A stretch of 57,623 nt of DNA from assembly GCA_017537045.1 (NCBI GenBank), contig JAFYLN010000197.1, positions 1-57,623 of the forward strand, in the 5' to 3' direction. The position numbers were made by a program, and so were the translations under genes. This document shows positions 31,089-38,976 of this stretch, piece by piece; position 1 is the first letter of the stretch, and each line of letters opens with the position of its first letter. The notes under the pieces were generated by a model. It was not told the DNA's origin, did no database searches, and saw only the letters and a list, made by a program, of their open reading frames with translations. This DNA is from Oscillospiraceae bacterium. GTDB taxonomy: Bacteria; Bacillota_A; Clostridia; Oscillospirales; Oscillospiraceae.

Positions 31089-31295
31089 GATGGCGGGCGG
31101 GATTCGAAAGGCCGTTAAGAAAACATGCCGGTGGCATGTTTTTAGGCCGTGGGAGAATCCATAGGCTTATGAACGCATCCGGTACGGGTGTGGGCATAAG
31201 GCTATTTTTCGTCGCAGTAGTATATGGTGATAGAAATATCTAAAGTGTACACTAATAACAAGCTGCCCATACCCCCGGGGTATGGGCGCTTTTTA
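31089..31295. other. Intergenic region with two hairpins
   Basis: No gene is seen up to the MaoC-like gene at 31383. AAACATGCC/GGCATGTTT (about 31113-31133) is followed by T residues. GCCCATACCCC (31265-31275) / GGGGTATGGGC (31277-31287) followed by CTTTTT is a second clear terminator, possibly for an RNA in this stretch or read-through from the tRNA. Confidence 0.5.
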
Positions 31296-31330
31296 TGTGA
31301 AAACACAGAGGGACTTTCGCTTCTTGAACA

Positions 31331-31359
31331 TTGAATTTTCTCAAAAGTCGTGGTATCAT
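31331..31359 (+). promoter_or_regulatory. Promoter of the MaoC / ACT-MBL operon
   Basis: TTGAAT (31331-31336), 17 bp, TATCAT (31354-31359), 23 bp before the MaoC-like ATG. Confidence 0.65.
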
Positions 31360-31382
31360 GAAATCTACTTAGAGGTGATAGG

Positions 31383-31829
31383 ATGTATTTCGACGATTTA
31401 AGGCTTGGTATGACCGTAAATACCGCGCCCGCTATTATTAAAAAAGAGAAAATGCTTGCTTTTGCACACGACTATGACCATATCCCCCTGCACACCGATG
31501 AAGAATATGCAAAGGCTTCCCCTTTCGGCGCGCTGATCGCGCCGGGAGTCATGTCCTTTATGTCGGTATGGGGAAAATACCTTGAGGTAGATTTCTTCGG
31601 CAAAGAACTGCTGGCAGGAAAATCTACCAGAATCGAATGGCTCAAGCCTGTTTATGCAGATGACCTGCTGTCCGGCAAAGCCACAATAACCAATCTTGTG
31701 AAACGCAGCCCCAGAAACGGCCTTGTGGAGGTTTCTATTGACGTTTTCAATCAAAATGGTGACCTCATTTTAAAAAATGTCACAGAAGCCATTGTCAAAT
31801 GCAAACCACACAATGAGGTGATCGAATGA
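31383..31829 (+). CDS. MaoC-like hot-dog-fold acyl dehydratase
   Basis: The protein has 148 residues, a single hot-dog domain. The hydratase motif is HDYDHIPLHTDEEYA (about 28-42), keeping the catalytic Asp and His of the D-x-N-P-x-H box but with His in place of Asn. GALIAPGVMSFMSVWGKYL follows as in the family. It would hydrate or dehydrate a CoA- or carrier-bound acyl chain. AGAGGTGATA precedes the ATG. It overlaps the next gene by 4 bp, so the two are coupled. Confidence 0.8.
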   Translation: MYFDDLRLGMTVNTAPAIIKKEKMLAFAHDYDHIPLHTDEEYAKASPFGALIAPGVMSFMSVWGKYLEVDFFGKELLAGKSTRIEWLKPVYADDLLSGKATITNLVKRSPRNGLVEVSIDVFNQNGDLILKNVTEAIVKCKPHNEVIE

Positions 31830-33262
31830 AGAAAACCTATGTCACTTCCATGCCGGATCACATCGGTGCATTTTTGAAAGCAAGCAAATGCTTTTCGGCG
31901 CTTGGAATCAACATTACACGCGTCAGCTATAACAAGGCGGTGGATTCCCATACCCTGTTCATTGATGCCGAGGGCACGGAGGAACAATTACGAAAAGCGG
32001 ATATTGAACTGGAGAAAATCGGTTACCTGCAAAGCAACGTTAACCGTACAAGCGTTGTCCTGATTGAGTTCACATTGAAGGATGTTCCCGGCAGCGTCAC
32101 CAGTGTTCTGACGCTGATTAACGACTTTCATTTTAACATTTCCTATATCAGCTCACAGGAAAACGGCACGGATTATCAACAGTTCAAAATGGGGCTTTAT
32201 GTGGAGGATTTCGATAAAATCGCCCATTTCCTGCAGGAAGCCGAAAAGCTATGCAAGGTTCGCGTCATTGATTACAACAGCTCTGAAAAGGTTTACGACA
32301 ACAGTATTTTCTATAACACCTATGTGATGGGTCTTACACAAACCATGGGACTTTCCGAAGACATTGGCCGCAACCTTCTGGTTCATGTCAATCTGGCAAT
32401 GCAGATTCTGGACGAGCAGGGACTGTCCCCTTACAGAACCTTTGACAGCATCAGTAAATTTGCAGAGCTTCTTGGTGCATCCAAAGGAAGTTCATTTATG
32501 CCCAGAATCAGTACGCACAAAATCACAGACAGTACGGAAATCACCCTGATCGAGCCGCCCTGCGGCAGCAACACCATGATCATCAAAAGCAATGACCAGC
32601 TGCTGTTTGTGGACAGCGGCTACGCCTGCTACAGCGAGGAAATGCTTGCAGTCTTCAGAAAGATTATCCCGGATTTTGCAACAAGAAAGAAAACCATTCT
32701 GGTAACCCACGCTGATGTTGACCACTGCGGCCTGCTGCCTCTTTTCGACGAGATCATCGCAAGTCCAAAAACTGCACTCTGCTTAAAAAATGAATATCTC
32801 GGCAATAACGGATACCGCGAAAAGAACCCACTGCATAAGCCCTATATCAATATCTGTAAAATTCTGACTTCTTACAAGCCAGTTGATCCGAAAAAAGTTA
32901 CGGTTTTGTGGAATGATATTGAAAACCCTAAAGAACCGCTGACGCAGATCGGATTTTTCGATTTTGAAGAGCTGCATTTTGAGGTATATGAAGGCAAGGG
33001 CGGACATCTGCCCGGTGAGATTGTTCTAATCGATTACGACAAACATATCGCAATTACCGGAGATATTTACATCAATATCCACGGACTGACCCCAAAGCAG
33101 GCTGAATACAATCAGTATGCACCCATTCTGATGACCTCCGTAGACACAGACCCCAAGCTGTGTACACAGGAACGCAAAGCAGTCATGCAGCGGCTGGGTG
33201 TCGGACAATGGCAAATTTTTGGCGCACACGGTTTCAAAAAGGATTACACAGTCAATTCATAA
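31826..33262 (+). CDS. ACT-domain / metallo-beta-lactamase fusion protein
   Basis: The protein has 478 residues. Residues 1-145 carry two ACT-like regulatory repeats (MPDHIGAFLKASKCFSALGI; FTLKDVPGSVTSVLTLINDF), the fold that senses amino acids. A helical link (about 155-220) follows. The C-terminal MBL fold has VTHADVDHCG (zinc site), KGGHLPGEIVLI, ITGDIYI and GAHGF. The union of an amino-acid-sensing module with a hydrolase, coupled to MaoC, suggests an acyl/thioester-handling enzyme under ligand control. The substrate is unknown. Confidence 0.75.
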   Translation: MKKTYVTSMPDHIGAFLKASKCFSALGINITRVSYNKAVDSHTLFIDAEGTEEQLRKADIELEKIGYLQSNVNRTSVVLIEFTLKDVPGSVTSVLTLINDFHFNISYISSQENGTDYQQFKMGLYVEDFDKIAHFLQEAEKLCKVRVIDYNSSEKVYDNSIFYNTYVMGLTQTMGLSEDIGRNLLVHVNLAMQILDEQGLSPYRTFDSISKFAELLGASKGSSFMPRISTHKITDSTEITLIEPPCGSNTMIIKSNDQLLFVDSGYACYSEEMLAVFRKIIPDFATRKKTILVTHADVDHCGLLPLFDEIIASPKTALCLKNEYLGNNGYREKNPLHKPYINICKILTSYKPVDPKKVTVLWNDIENPKEPLTQIGFFDFEELHFEVYEGKGGHLPGEIVLIDYDKHIAITGDIYINIHGLTPKQAEYNQYAPILMTSVDTDPKLCTQERKAVMQRLGVGQWQIFGAHGFKKDYTVNS

Positions 33263-33266
33263 AACG

Positions 33267-33298
33267 CAAAAAGCACCCCATCCGGCCGGATGGGGTGC
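33267..33298 (-). terminator. Perfect 26-bp palindromic terminator
   Basis: GCACCCCATCCGG (33273-33285) is followed directly by its reverse complement (33286-33298). Read leftward it is followed by five T residues, ending the antiporter transcript. It also lies just after the ACT-MBL stop and may act both ways. Confidence 0.85.
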
Positions 33299-33311
33299 AA
33301 TTTACGTGCAA

Positions 33312-34286
33312 TTACAGAACAAACTGGCAGACACAGAAGGCGGCGTAGATACCCAGCAGTGCGATGCCCTGCCAGCGACCCAGCTTCTTGGTAGTCAGCG
33401 CAGGGAAGATCATCAGAGACATGACACCCAGCATAACAGGGATTTCCAGAACCAGAGACATGTTCAGGCCAGTGTTCAACAGTTCGTTCTCCATGGGAAC
33501 AGGGAACGGAGCCAGAGAAACGGCAACACCGGAAACCAGAACCAGATTGAACACGTTGGCACCGATAACGTTGCCGACACCCAGAGAAGCGCGGCCTTTC
33601 TTCAAAGAGGTGATGGTGGTGACCAGCTCAGGCAGGCTGGTGCCCAGAGCAACGAACAGCAGGGCAACGACGGTCTCAGGAACACCCAGTTCGCGGGCAA
33701 TGATCTGGCCATGATCAACCAGCAGGTCAGCGCCTACAGCAATGACGGCAGCGCCTGCAACCAGCAGCAGCAGTTCCTGCCACAGCTTCTTAGGCTTACT
33801 CTCTTCTTCCTCGTCCCCGGCTGCCGCATCGGGATTCTTCATACCGTTGCGGACAGTCAGAACCATGTAAACCACAAAAATGCTCAGCATCACAAAGCCC
33901 ATCCAACGGGGGAACTCGCCCAGCACATAGGACGCAAAGCAGTACAGCGCTGCGGAACAGAAGAAGAAAATGGCGGGAGTCTTCATGGACTTAACGTTGA
34001 CAGGGCCGGGGTTGCAGGTGATGGAAATGGCTGCAATCAGTGCAGTATTGCAGATGATGGAGCCGATGGCATTGCCGTAGGCCATTGCACCGGAACCGGC
34101 CAGCGCGCCGGTGGTGGAGACCATGACTTCGGGCAGGGTGGTACCGATGGAAACGACGGTTGCGCCGACCACGATGTCGGGCAGGTTGAAGCGCTTGGCA
34201 ATACCGGTTGCGCCGTCAACAAACCAGTCGCCGCCCTTGATCAGCAGCACCAGACCAACAGCAAAAAGCAGAACAGATGTAATCAT
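33312..34286 (-). CDS. Calcium/sodium antiporter (CaCA family)
   Basis: The protein has 324 residues in about ten membrane helices, in two inverted halves joined by an acidic loop (GDEEEESKPK, about 158-167). The first alpha repeat is VVSIGTTLPEVMVS; the second is FVALGTSLPELVTTI. GNAIGSIICN and GNVIGANVFN are the paired ion-site motifs. It exchanges Ca2+ for Na+ across the membrane. It has its own promoter (34340-34368). Confidence 0.92.
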   Translation of the reverse strand: MITSVLLFAVGLVLLIKGGDWFVDGATGIAKRFNLPDIVVGATVVSIGTTLPEVMVSTTGALAGSGAMAYGNAIGSIICNTALIAAISITCNPGPVNVKSMKTPAIFFFCSAALYCFASYVLGEFPRWMGFVMLSIFVVYMVLTVRNGMKNPDAAAGDEEEESKPKKLWQELLLLVAGAAVIAVGADLLVDHGQIIARELGVPETVVALLFVALGTSLPELVTTITSLKKGRASLGVGNVIGANVFNLVLVSGVAVSLAPFPVPMENELLNTGLNMSLVLEIPVMLGVMSLMIFPALTTKKLGRWQGIALLGIYAAFCVCQFVL

Positions 34287-34339
34287 TTTAGCTTATTTCT
34301 CCTTCTGTGGTTAAGATTTGGTAAATTTCTACGTTTATT

Positions 34340-34368
34340 AAGATACCATAGCAACTGGGCGAAGTCAA
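34340..34368 (-). promoter_or_regulatory. Promoter of the antiporter gene
   Basis: Read leftward: TTGACT (complement of 34363-34368), 17 bp, TATCTT (complement of 34340-34345), about 50 bp before the ATG. Confidence 0.7.
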
Positions 34369-34501
34369 CAAATCTTTACCGTTTCTTTCCCGCAATCCGT
34401 AATATTCAACATTTCCCCAGGTGCATGTTTATCATACGCAGGACATACGTTTTATATCTTTCTGGCGTTGAAAATTTTTACCAGTTTTATAAAATTAGGG
34501 C

Positions 34502-34530
34502 TTGATTTTTTGTTTTCGTTATGCTATTAT
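34502..34530 (+). promoter_or_regulatory. Promoter of tRNA-Pro
   Basis: TTGATT (34502-34507), 17 bp, TATTAT (34525-34530), 25 bp before the tRNA. Confidence 0.75.
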
Positions 34531-34555
34531 ATTTTAGTCGCTTGAGTGGCAAGAT

Positions 34556-34632
34556 CCGGGTGTGGCGAAGTTTGGTATCGCGCTTGAATGGGGTTCAAGA
34601 GGCCTCGAGTTCGAATCTCGACACTCGGACCA
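34556..34632 (+). tRNA. tRNA-Pro(GGG)
   Basis: Acceptor CCGGGTG/CACTCGG (one G-T), D stem GCGA/TCGC, anticodon stem CTTGA/TCAAG with loop ATGGGGT (anticodon GGG), T arm TCGAG-TTCGAAT-CTCGA, A and CCA. It is complete. It is the last clearly chromosomal gene before prophage 2. Confidence 0.93.
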
Positions 34633-34655
34633 ATAGGATAGATTTTATATCCAAG

Positions 34656-34698
34656 AAATCACCTGCTTTCGTGAGAAAGCGGGTGATTTTCTTTATTT
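34656..34698 (+). terminator. Terminator of tRNA-Pro
   Basis: A 15-bp stem with one G-T pair (AAATCACCTGCTTTC and its partner at 34675-34689), loop GTGA, then a T-rich run. If it belongs to the host, the prophage 2 junction lies to its right. Confidence 0.85.
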
Positions 34699-34794
34699 TA
34701 CAGCGATATTGCATATTCACCAGCATTTAATGATATTCAGCATTGTCACAACCTCGTCACAACAGCCACGAACTTCGACATATTTCCACATAAG

Positions 34795-34836
34795 AAAATC
34801 CCCTCCCCGGAGCCGTTACAGCTTCAGGGAGGGGGT
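34795..34836 (-). terminator. Late-operon terminator of prophage 2
   Basis: CCCCTCCC (34800-34807) and GGGAGGGG (34827-34834) form the stem. Read leftward it is followed by a short T run. It is 7 bp past the holin stop. Confidence 0.7.
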
Positions 34837-34842
34837 TATTCA

Positions 34843-35286
34843 TTATTCAGTTACTGCTTCTGCATTCTCAGGTACCCGGTACGCTGCCTGTGCAGTGGCC
34901 GTCTCATTTAAGGGTGTGCCGATTGCATCAGTAAACTCGTCCACATCTTCCTCAGTGGCCACGATCTCTGCGTTGGCGCCCTTGTTCACACCGTTATTAA
35001 ATGCACCCAGCGCAGCTTCGATCAGAGTGCGCATTTCATGAGCGTCGAACTTGATCTTCACCTTAGCAAGCAGCAAGGATGCTGCTTTCAAAGCCTCCTG
35101 CATCTTGTCCTCACCATGCAGATCCTTGACGGTCTGCTCCACAAACAGCATCGCATTCTTGGCGATGATCTGCTTTGTCTGGGTGTTCAGGAATCGGCCA
35201 AGCAGAACACCGGCCGCACCGAAGATGGCCAGCATCAGCAGCTTGAGCATCGCAGGACCGTAAGTGTTGATGATTTCGATAAACAT
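34843..35286 (-). CDS. Phage holin, LLH-like
   Basis: The protein has 147 residues. One membrane helix near the N-terminus (AMLKLLMLAIFGAAGVLLGR) is followed by a helical cytoplasmic region (AKNAMLFVEQTVKDLHGEDK, EALKAASLLLAKVKIKFDAH), the layout of LLH-type holins of Clostridia and lactobacillus phages. It would open the membrane so the lysin can reach the wall. It is the last gene of the late operon. Confidence 0.7.
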   Translation of the reverse strand: MFIEIINTYGPAMLKLLMLAIFGAAGVLLGRFLNTQTKQIIAKNAMLFVEQTVKDLHGEDKMQEALKAASLLLAKVKIKFDAHEMRTLIEAALGAFNNGVNKGANAEIVATEEDVDEFTDAIGTPLNETATAQAAYRVPENAEAVTE

Positions 35287-35301
35287 AGTTATTTCCTCCT
35301 A

Positions 35302-35589
35302 TTATTTTGTGTGTTCTTCAATCAGTTTTTTGTAGTACTTCTTCACGTCTCCGTTGCCGCCTTTTTTGTCGTATTTATCGCCGGCAATGATCCGCTCGGA
35401 AATCGGCATTTCGGGACACATGATGGTCAGCCGAAGGATGGAAAGATATTGATCCTCGTCATGCTCCACCAGCTTGTCCACTTTTTTCTCCAGCCGCTCG
35501 TTGGCTTTTTTGCTCGACCATTTAACAGTGACGTAAATGCCCAGAAAAGTAAAGAAGCTTTCAACCAGCTGGATCAGCAGCTCGTTCAT
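35302..35589 (-). CDS. Small membrane protein of the lysis module
   Basis: The protein has 95 residues from ATG 35589 (GGGAGGTGAG upstream). An N-terminal helix (LLIQLVESFFTFLGIYVTV) is followed by basic coiled coil and tail. It may be a second holin or antiholin. It lies between holin and DUF6527 gene. Confidence 0.6.
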   Translation of the reverse strand: MNELLIQLVESFFTFLGIYVTVKWSSKKANERLEKKVDKLVEHDEDQYLSILRLTIMCPEMPISERIIAGDKYDKKGGNGDVKKYYKKLIEEHTK

Positions 35590-35602
35590 CGGACTCACCT
35601 CC

Positions 35603-35905
35603 CTAGCACCATTCAATCCGGTTATTCCGGATGAAGTAATGGGACCTGCAAGGGAATCCGGTAGAGAACACAGACGGAGAAAGGGTCACCTTTCCATCTA
35701 TTTCAGTGAATCCCCAGCCATCATATCCTTTCTCATGCTTGGTTGTCGGGATCATCACGTTACCACCGCAACCACAAGGGCAATTAAACTGTACATAGGG
35801 AGAGTCATCCACTACATACAGAATACCGTCCTCCAGCTTGGGATCGTCTGGATAGCTCAGATCGGCAACGTGCCGAACTTCCTGAAACTCTGTCAGTCTG
35901 GCCAC
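35603..35905 (-). CDS. DUF6527-like zinc-binding protein
   Basis: The protein has 100 residues. The strand-rich sequence has FNCPCGCGGNVMIP in the middle and WGF, then SLPSVF-like and CRSHYFIRNNRIEW at the end, matching DUF6527. That family is also seen beside bacterial ubiquitin-like conjugation genes. Here it sits with lysin and holin, with no such partners visible. Its phage function is unknown. Confidence 0.6.
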   Translation of the reverse strand: MARLTEFQEVRHVADLSYPDDPKLEDGILYVVDDSPYVQFNCPCGCGGNVMIPTTKHEKGYDGWGFTEIDGKVTLSPSVFSTGFPCRSHYFIRNNRIEWC

Positions 35906-35909
35906 GTTC

Positions 35910-36722
35910 TTACCCCACTCCCTTTACACCAAGCAATGCGCTCCATGTGGCCTGTCCGCACTTGGCGTTGGGTTTCAGGCCGCGATCCTCTTGGAACAGC
36001 AGCAGGGCGTTTTCGGTTTCATCGCCGTATTCGCCGTCGGCACCGTCGCGGGGCAGCTCGTAGCCCTTGTAAAGCAGCAGCTGCTGCATGGTGCGCACGT
36101 CCTCGCCCTCCATGCCCTTTGTCAGCAGGGGCAGGCGCACGCTGTAGTAGATGCGGATCTGCTCCGGCTTTTTGGTATGTACCGCCTCATCGGGCGCGGC
36201 CTTGGCGCCGTTATCCAGCACCATGACCACATGGCTGCCGGGTTTCAGCAGCAGATCACCCTCCAGCAGATAGTCCGTTCCGGTCAGATACTTTTCTTCT
36301 CTCAGGGCTTCAAAGGCTCCCGTAGCGGTCAGAACCTTTTCCAGTGTCCGCGTCGTGGGCGCGTTGGTTCCAACCTCCCAGACCGTCACGCCTGCCGCCT
36401 GAACGCAGGCAGAAGCAAGGCTCGAGCAGTCGAACTCCGCTTTCTTCGTGATCTTGGCAAAGTCCCAGCCGACCTTCTTAGCTTCCTGCAATCCCGTGTT
36501 CCGGCCGGACTGGTCATAGCCCAGATTTTCATTGTTGCAGGCTGCGATGCAGCTTGCGGCGATCTTGCGGCGCACGGCGGGGTCCTTGGCCCGCAGCAGC
36601 ACTTTCCAGTCCTTGGCGTACCAGTTCCGGATGCAGATTTCCTTGCCGGTCTGGTCGCCTGCCGCGCCGCCGGTGGCTCTGCCGTTTTCATCGATGGACG
36701 CATGTCCGATTCTTACTGCCAT
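35910..36722 (-). CDS. Endolysin: NlpC/P60-type peptidase with peptidoglycan-binding domain
   Basis: The protein has 270 residues from ATG 36722 (GGAGGTGA upstream; the longer frame is a shadow). The N-terminal domain has the catalytic cysteine in EFDCSSLASA (about 105-114) and a histidine in GSHVVMVLDNG (about 170). The C-terminal 75 residues are a PG_binding_1 repeat (GMEGEDVRTMQQLLLYKGYE; DGEYGDETENALLLFQ). It cleaves cell-wall peptide stems at lysis. Confidence 0.85.
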   Translation of the reverse strand: MAVRIGHASIDENGRATGGAAGDQTGKEICIRNWYAKDWKVLLRAKDPAVRRKIAASCIAACNNENLGYDQSGRNTGLQEAKKVGWDFAKITKKAEFDCSSLASACVQAAGVTVWEVGTNAPTTRTLEKVLTATGAFEALREEKYLTGTDYLLEGDLLLKPGSHVVMVLDNGAKAAPDEAVHTKKPEQIRIYYSVRLPLLTKGMEGEDVRTMQQLLLYKGYELPRDGADGEYGDETENALLLFQEDRGLKPNAKCGQATWSALLGVKGVG

Positions 36723-37234
36723 AAGCTCACCTCCCCAAGGTCTTCCCAACGGTCCTCCGCATTCAGCGTCAGAGGGGGATATTCGTTGTTGTCGTACTTG
36801 TTGCGGTGGACGTGGGTCGTGCCGTCCGGATGGGGCCACGTGCAGACTTCATCAATGCGCCAAATGCCGCTGATGCCGTTGGATGCGATCCAATGCCGCG
36901 CCTTTGCGGGGTCTTTCGTGTGGCACATGCTGAACTCTGCCGGATTCTTGGAAGGCTGCATACCGGGATAGTGCGCCGTGTTGACGGGGGTAATCATGGT
37001 GAACACGAACAGTTCCCCGTCGATCATCTCGCCGATGGGCGCGCCCTTCTGGCAGCCGGAGTAATCCGTACCCCAGACGAACAGGGGCACTTTCTGCTCT
37101 TCTGCGATGATGGCCGTGCCGTCCATGGTGGTGGCGCGCTGCGCCAGATCCAGCGCATCCGCCCTGCCCTGCGCCTTGCCAACGGGGATACCCTTGGCAC
37201 GCTCCCGCGCCAGAACTCTTTCTTTACTGGTCAT
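36713..37234 (-). CDS. Hypothetical tail-tip/lysis-region protein
   Basis: The protein has 173 residues: helical basic start (SKERVLARERAKGIPVG), then beta-rich (VPLFVWGTDYSGCQKGAP; ELFVFTMITPVNTAHYPGM). It overlaps the lysin start by 10 bp and the upstream gene by 11 bp. The family is not recognised. Confidence 0.6.
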   Translation of the reverse strand: MTSKERVLARERAKGIPVGKAQGRADALDLAQRATTMDGTAIIAEEQKVPLFVWGTDYSGCQKGAPIGEMIDGELFVFTMITPVNTAHYPGMQPSKNPAEFSMCHTKDPAKARHWIASNGISGIWRIDEVCTWPHPDGTTHVHRNKYDNNEYPPLTLNAEDRWEDLGEVSLWQ

Positions 37235-37511
37235 AGGCCGTGTTCACTCCTTCCGTGTAGCCTTCCTCGTAGCCTGATGTATACGCCGCGTCCAGCTCAT
37301 CCCAGACGGAATTCTCAACCGGGGACGGTTCGGGCTGACCATCGTCATAGATGTCAGGCTCGCCGTTGTAAGCATCGGTCTTCGCAATTTCTAAGTTATC
37401 TTCGCTGTGGGGTCTTTCAACCCCGACAAGACATTCCTTATCTTCAATGGCATTAGTTTCAGGATTATAAACACTCATAGTGCCAATTACTTTATAGACA
37501 ATTTTTTTCAT
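37224..37511 (-). CDS. Hypothetical 95-residue acidic protein
   Basis: Starts MKKIVYKVIGTMSVYN, then an acidic region (DAYNGEPDIYDDGQPEPS) and a short repeat-like end (SGYEEGYTEGVNTAYDQ). It lies between the fibre and lysis genes; possibly a fibre accessory or chaperone. No known family. Confidence 0.55.
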   Translation of the reverse strand: MKKIVYKVIGTMSVYNPETNAIEDKECLVGVERPHSEDNLEIAKTDAYNGEPDIYDDGQPEPSPVENSVWDELDAAYTSGYEEGYTEGVNTAYDQ

Positions 37512-37523
37512 GCCGTTTCCCCC

Positions 37524-38972
37524 TTAATCAGGTTTAACAAAACTCACATCAAAGTTCCATTTACGGCCAGCAGACCAGTTCGAATTGCCTGTAGTTCTCA
37601 GCTCGATATTGGTTGCGGAAAATCCAGTCACGGCTGTAGTTTGAGAGAGGCTTGCACCGAAATACGGAAGCAAATAACCTTCTGTTGCAACCGTAACTTT
37701 TACACCGTGCAATCTGTCGTAAGACGTAATCCCGTGGGGAATGTAATGAAGCGCATCACCCGAAATTGCCGTACTATTTGTATACTGCACTCGCTTTTTG
37801 TACACGGGCTTTCCGTTCCACCGCTCAGTTGTACGATACTCCACGCCGGGGAGCATAGGCGGATTCAGCCACTCAGTTTCACCATCCACCGTTCGGTAAT
37901 AACAGCCGGGGTATTCGGTGCTTTTGATTGCCTGAGCGACCTCCAGATTCTCTCTGACCGTCTTCGGGTCGCCCGCCCCCGTGCCGCCATAAGGAATGCC
38001 CAGCGGCAGCGCCTGCGCGCCCATGATGATGTCCGCAACGCTGACACCCGTACCCTTTCCCGTGGCGATGATTGCACCAACACCATCAGCAAAAGTAATA
38101 TCCGGCACGTTAAAGGTCGTGCTGCCGTCACCGGAGCCGTACATGGTGCCAATCGCCGCAAACAGTTCCGGGTACTCCGTCCGGCTATACGCCGCTCCGT
38201 CACACAGCAAAAAGCCCTCCGGCACCACCGATGCCGCCAAGGGATAGATAAACCCGGCCTTGGCCTTGCCCATATTCTTGACAAAGCCCAAGTTCACCGC
38301 CTGATCATCCGCCGTCGGCGCATTCAGCCCCCTCAACGCCTGCCCGTTCATATTGATCGGCCCGGTCATGTCTCCGCCACTGCGCATCAGGTAAGCAGAA
38401 CCATCCTTTACAGACTGGATTTCTTGACGGAGATCTTCGATCAGCGCATAAACCTGCGCAGAAATTGCAGCAGTATCCACCTGTGTTACAGAGTCTGCCA
38501 TCAAGCCGCAGTAATTCGGATCCATACGCAGATCCGTAATATTGGACACAGACACAGCCGCTGCGCCGGGTTCACGGCGTACATGATACAGATGCAGTTC
38601 ATAGAGTGTTTCCGTTTTGGCTACTTCAGGCGCGACAGGTGCACTAGCAGGGGCACCATGCTTCACTACAACTTCCGTGCCGTTTTTATTGGCATCAAAC
38701 TGGATCACAACCGCATCGATTCTGGGATATACCGCATCAGGCAAGCCCATATCCAGTGCCTGCGCAGCCGTCAAGGCGACGACCTTTCCCGAAAATCTAC
38801 TGTTTCGGATCCAGCCCAGACCCACTCCGATGGTGATGGTGTTGTCGGCACCTGTCACCGAATAATCAAAATCATCGTTTGCGTAAATACCGCTGGATCT
38901 TGTGCAGTGGAACAGCTCTGCGTCCTCTGCAGAATAGTCATAGTTGTCCAACGGGTAAGTTTTAAGCGCCAT
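37524..38972 (-). CDS. Tail fibre / receptor-binding protein with collar-type domain
   Basis: The protein has 482 residues. The N-terminal part (to about 190) is beta-rich and likely binds the baseplate. A collar-type domain lies at about 240-300 (YPLAASVVPEGFLLCDG; SRTEYPELFAAIGTMYG; STTFNVPDI). The C-terminal part (about 350-482) has aromatic strands suited to receptor binding. It determines host attachment. Confidence 0.75.
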   Translation of the reverse strand: MALKTYPLDNYDYSAEDAELFHCTRSSGIYANDDFDYSVTGADNTITIGVGLGWIRNSRFSGKVVALTAAQALDMGLPDAVYPRIDAVVIQFDANKNGTEVVVKHGAPASAPVAPEVAKTETLYELHLYHVRREPGAAAVSVSNITDLRMDPNYCGLMADSVTQVDTAAISAQVYALIEDLRQEIQSVKDGSAYLMRSGGDMTGPINMNGQALRGLNAPTADDQAVNLGFVKNMGKAKAGFIYPLAASVVPEGFLLCDGAAYSRTEYPELFAAIGTMYGSGDGSTTFNVPDITFADGVGAIIATGKGTGVSVADIIMGAQALPLGIPYGGTGAGDPKTVRENLEVAQAIKSTEYPGCYYRTVDGETEWLNPPMLPGVEYRTTERWNGKPVYKKRVQYTNSTAISGDALHYIPHGITSYDRLHGVKVTVATEGYLLPYFGASLSQTTAVTGFSATNIELRTTGNSNWSAGRKWNFDVSFVKPD

Positions 38973-38976
38973 AAAA

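Noticed and set aside
31000..31197. 65-codon minus-strand frame over the tRNA-Ser(TGA) terminator
   Set aside because: It overlaps a tRNA gene and its terminator and has no ribosome site.
33198..34505. 435-codon plus-strand frame opposite the antiporter gene
   Set aside because: Gln/Asn/His-rich mirror translation of a clear membrane protein gene, extending past it into non-coding DNA.
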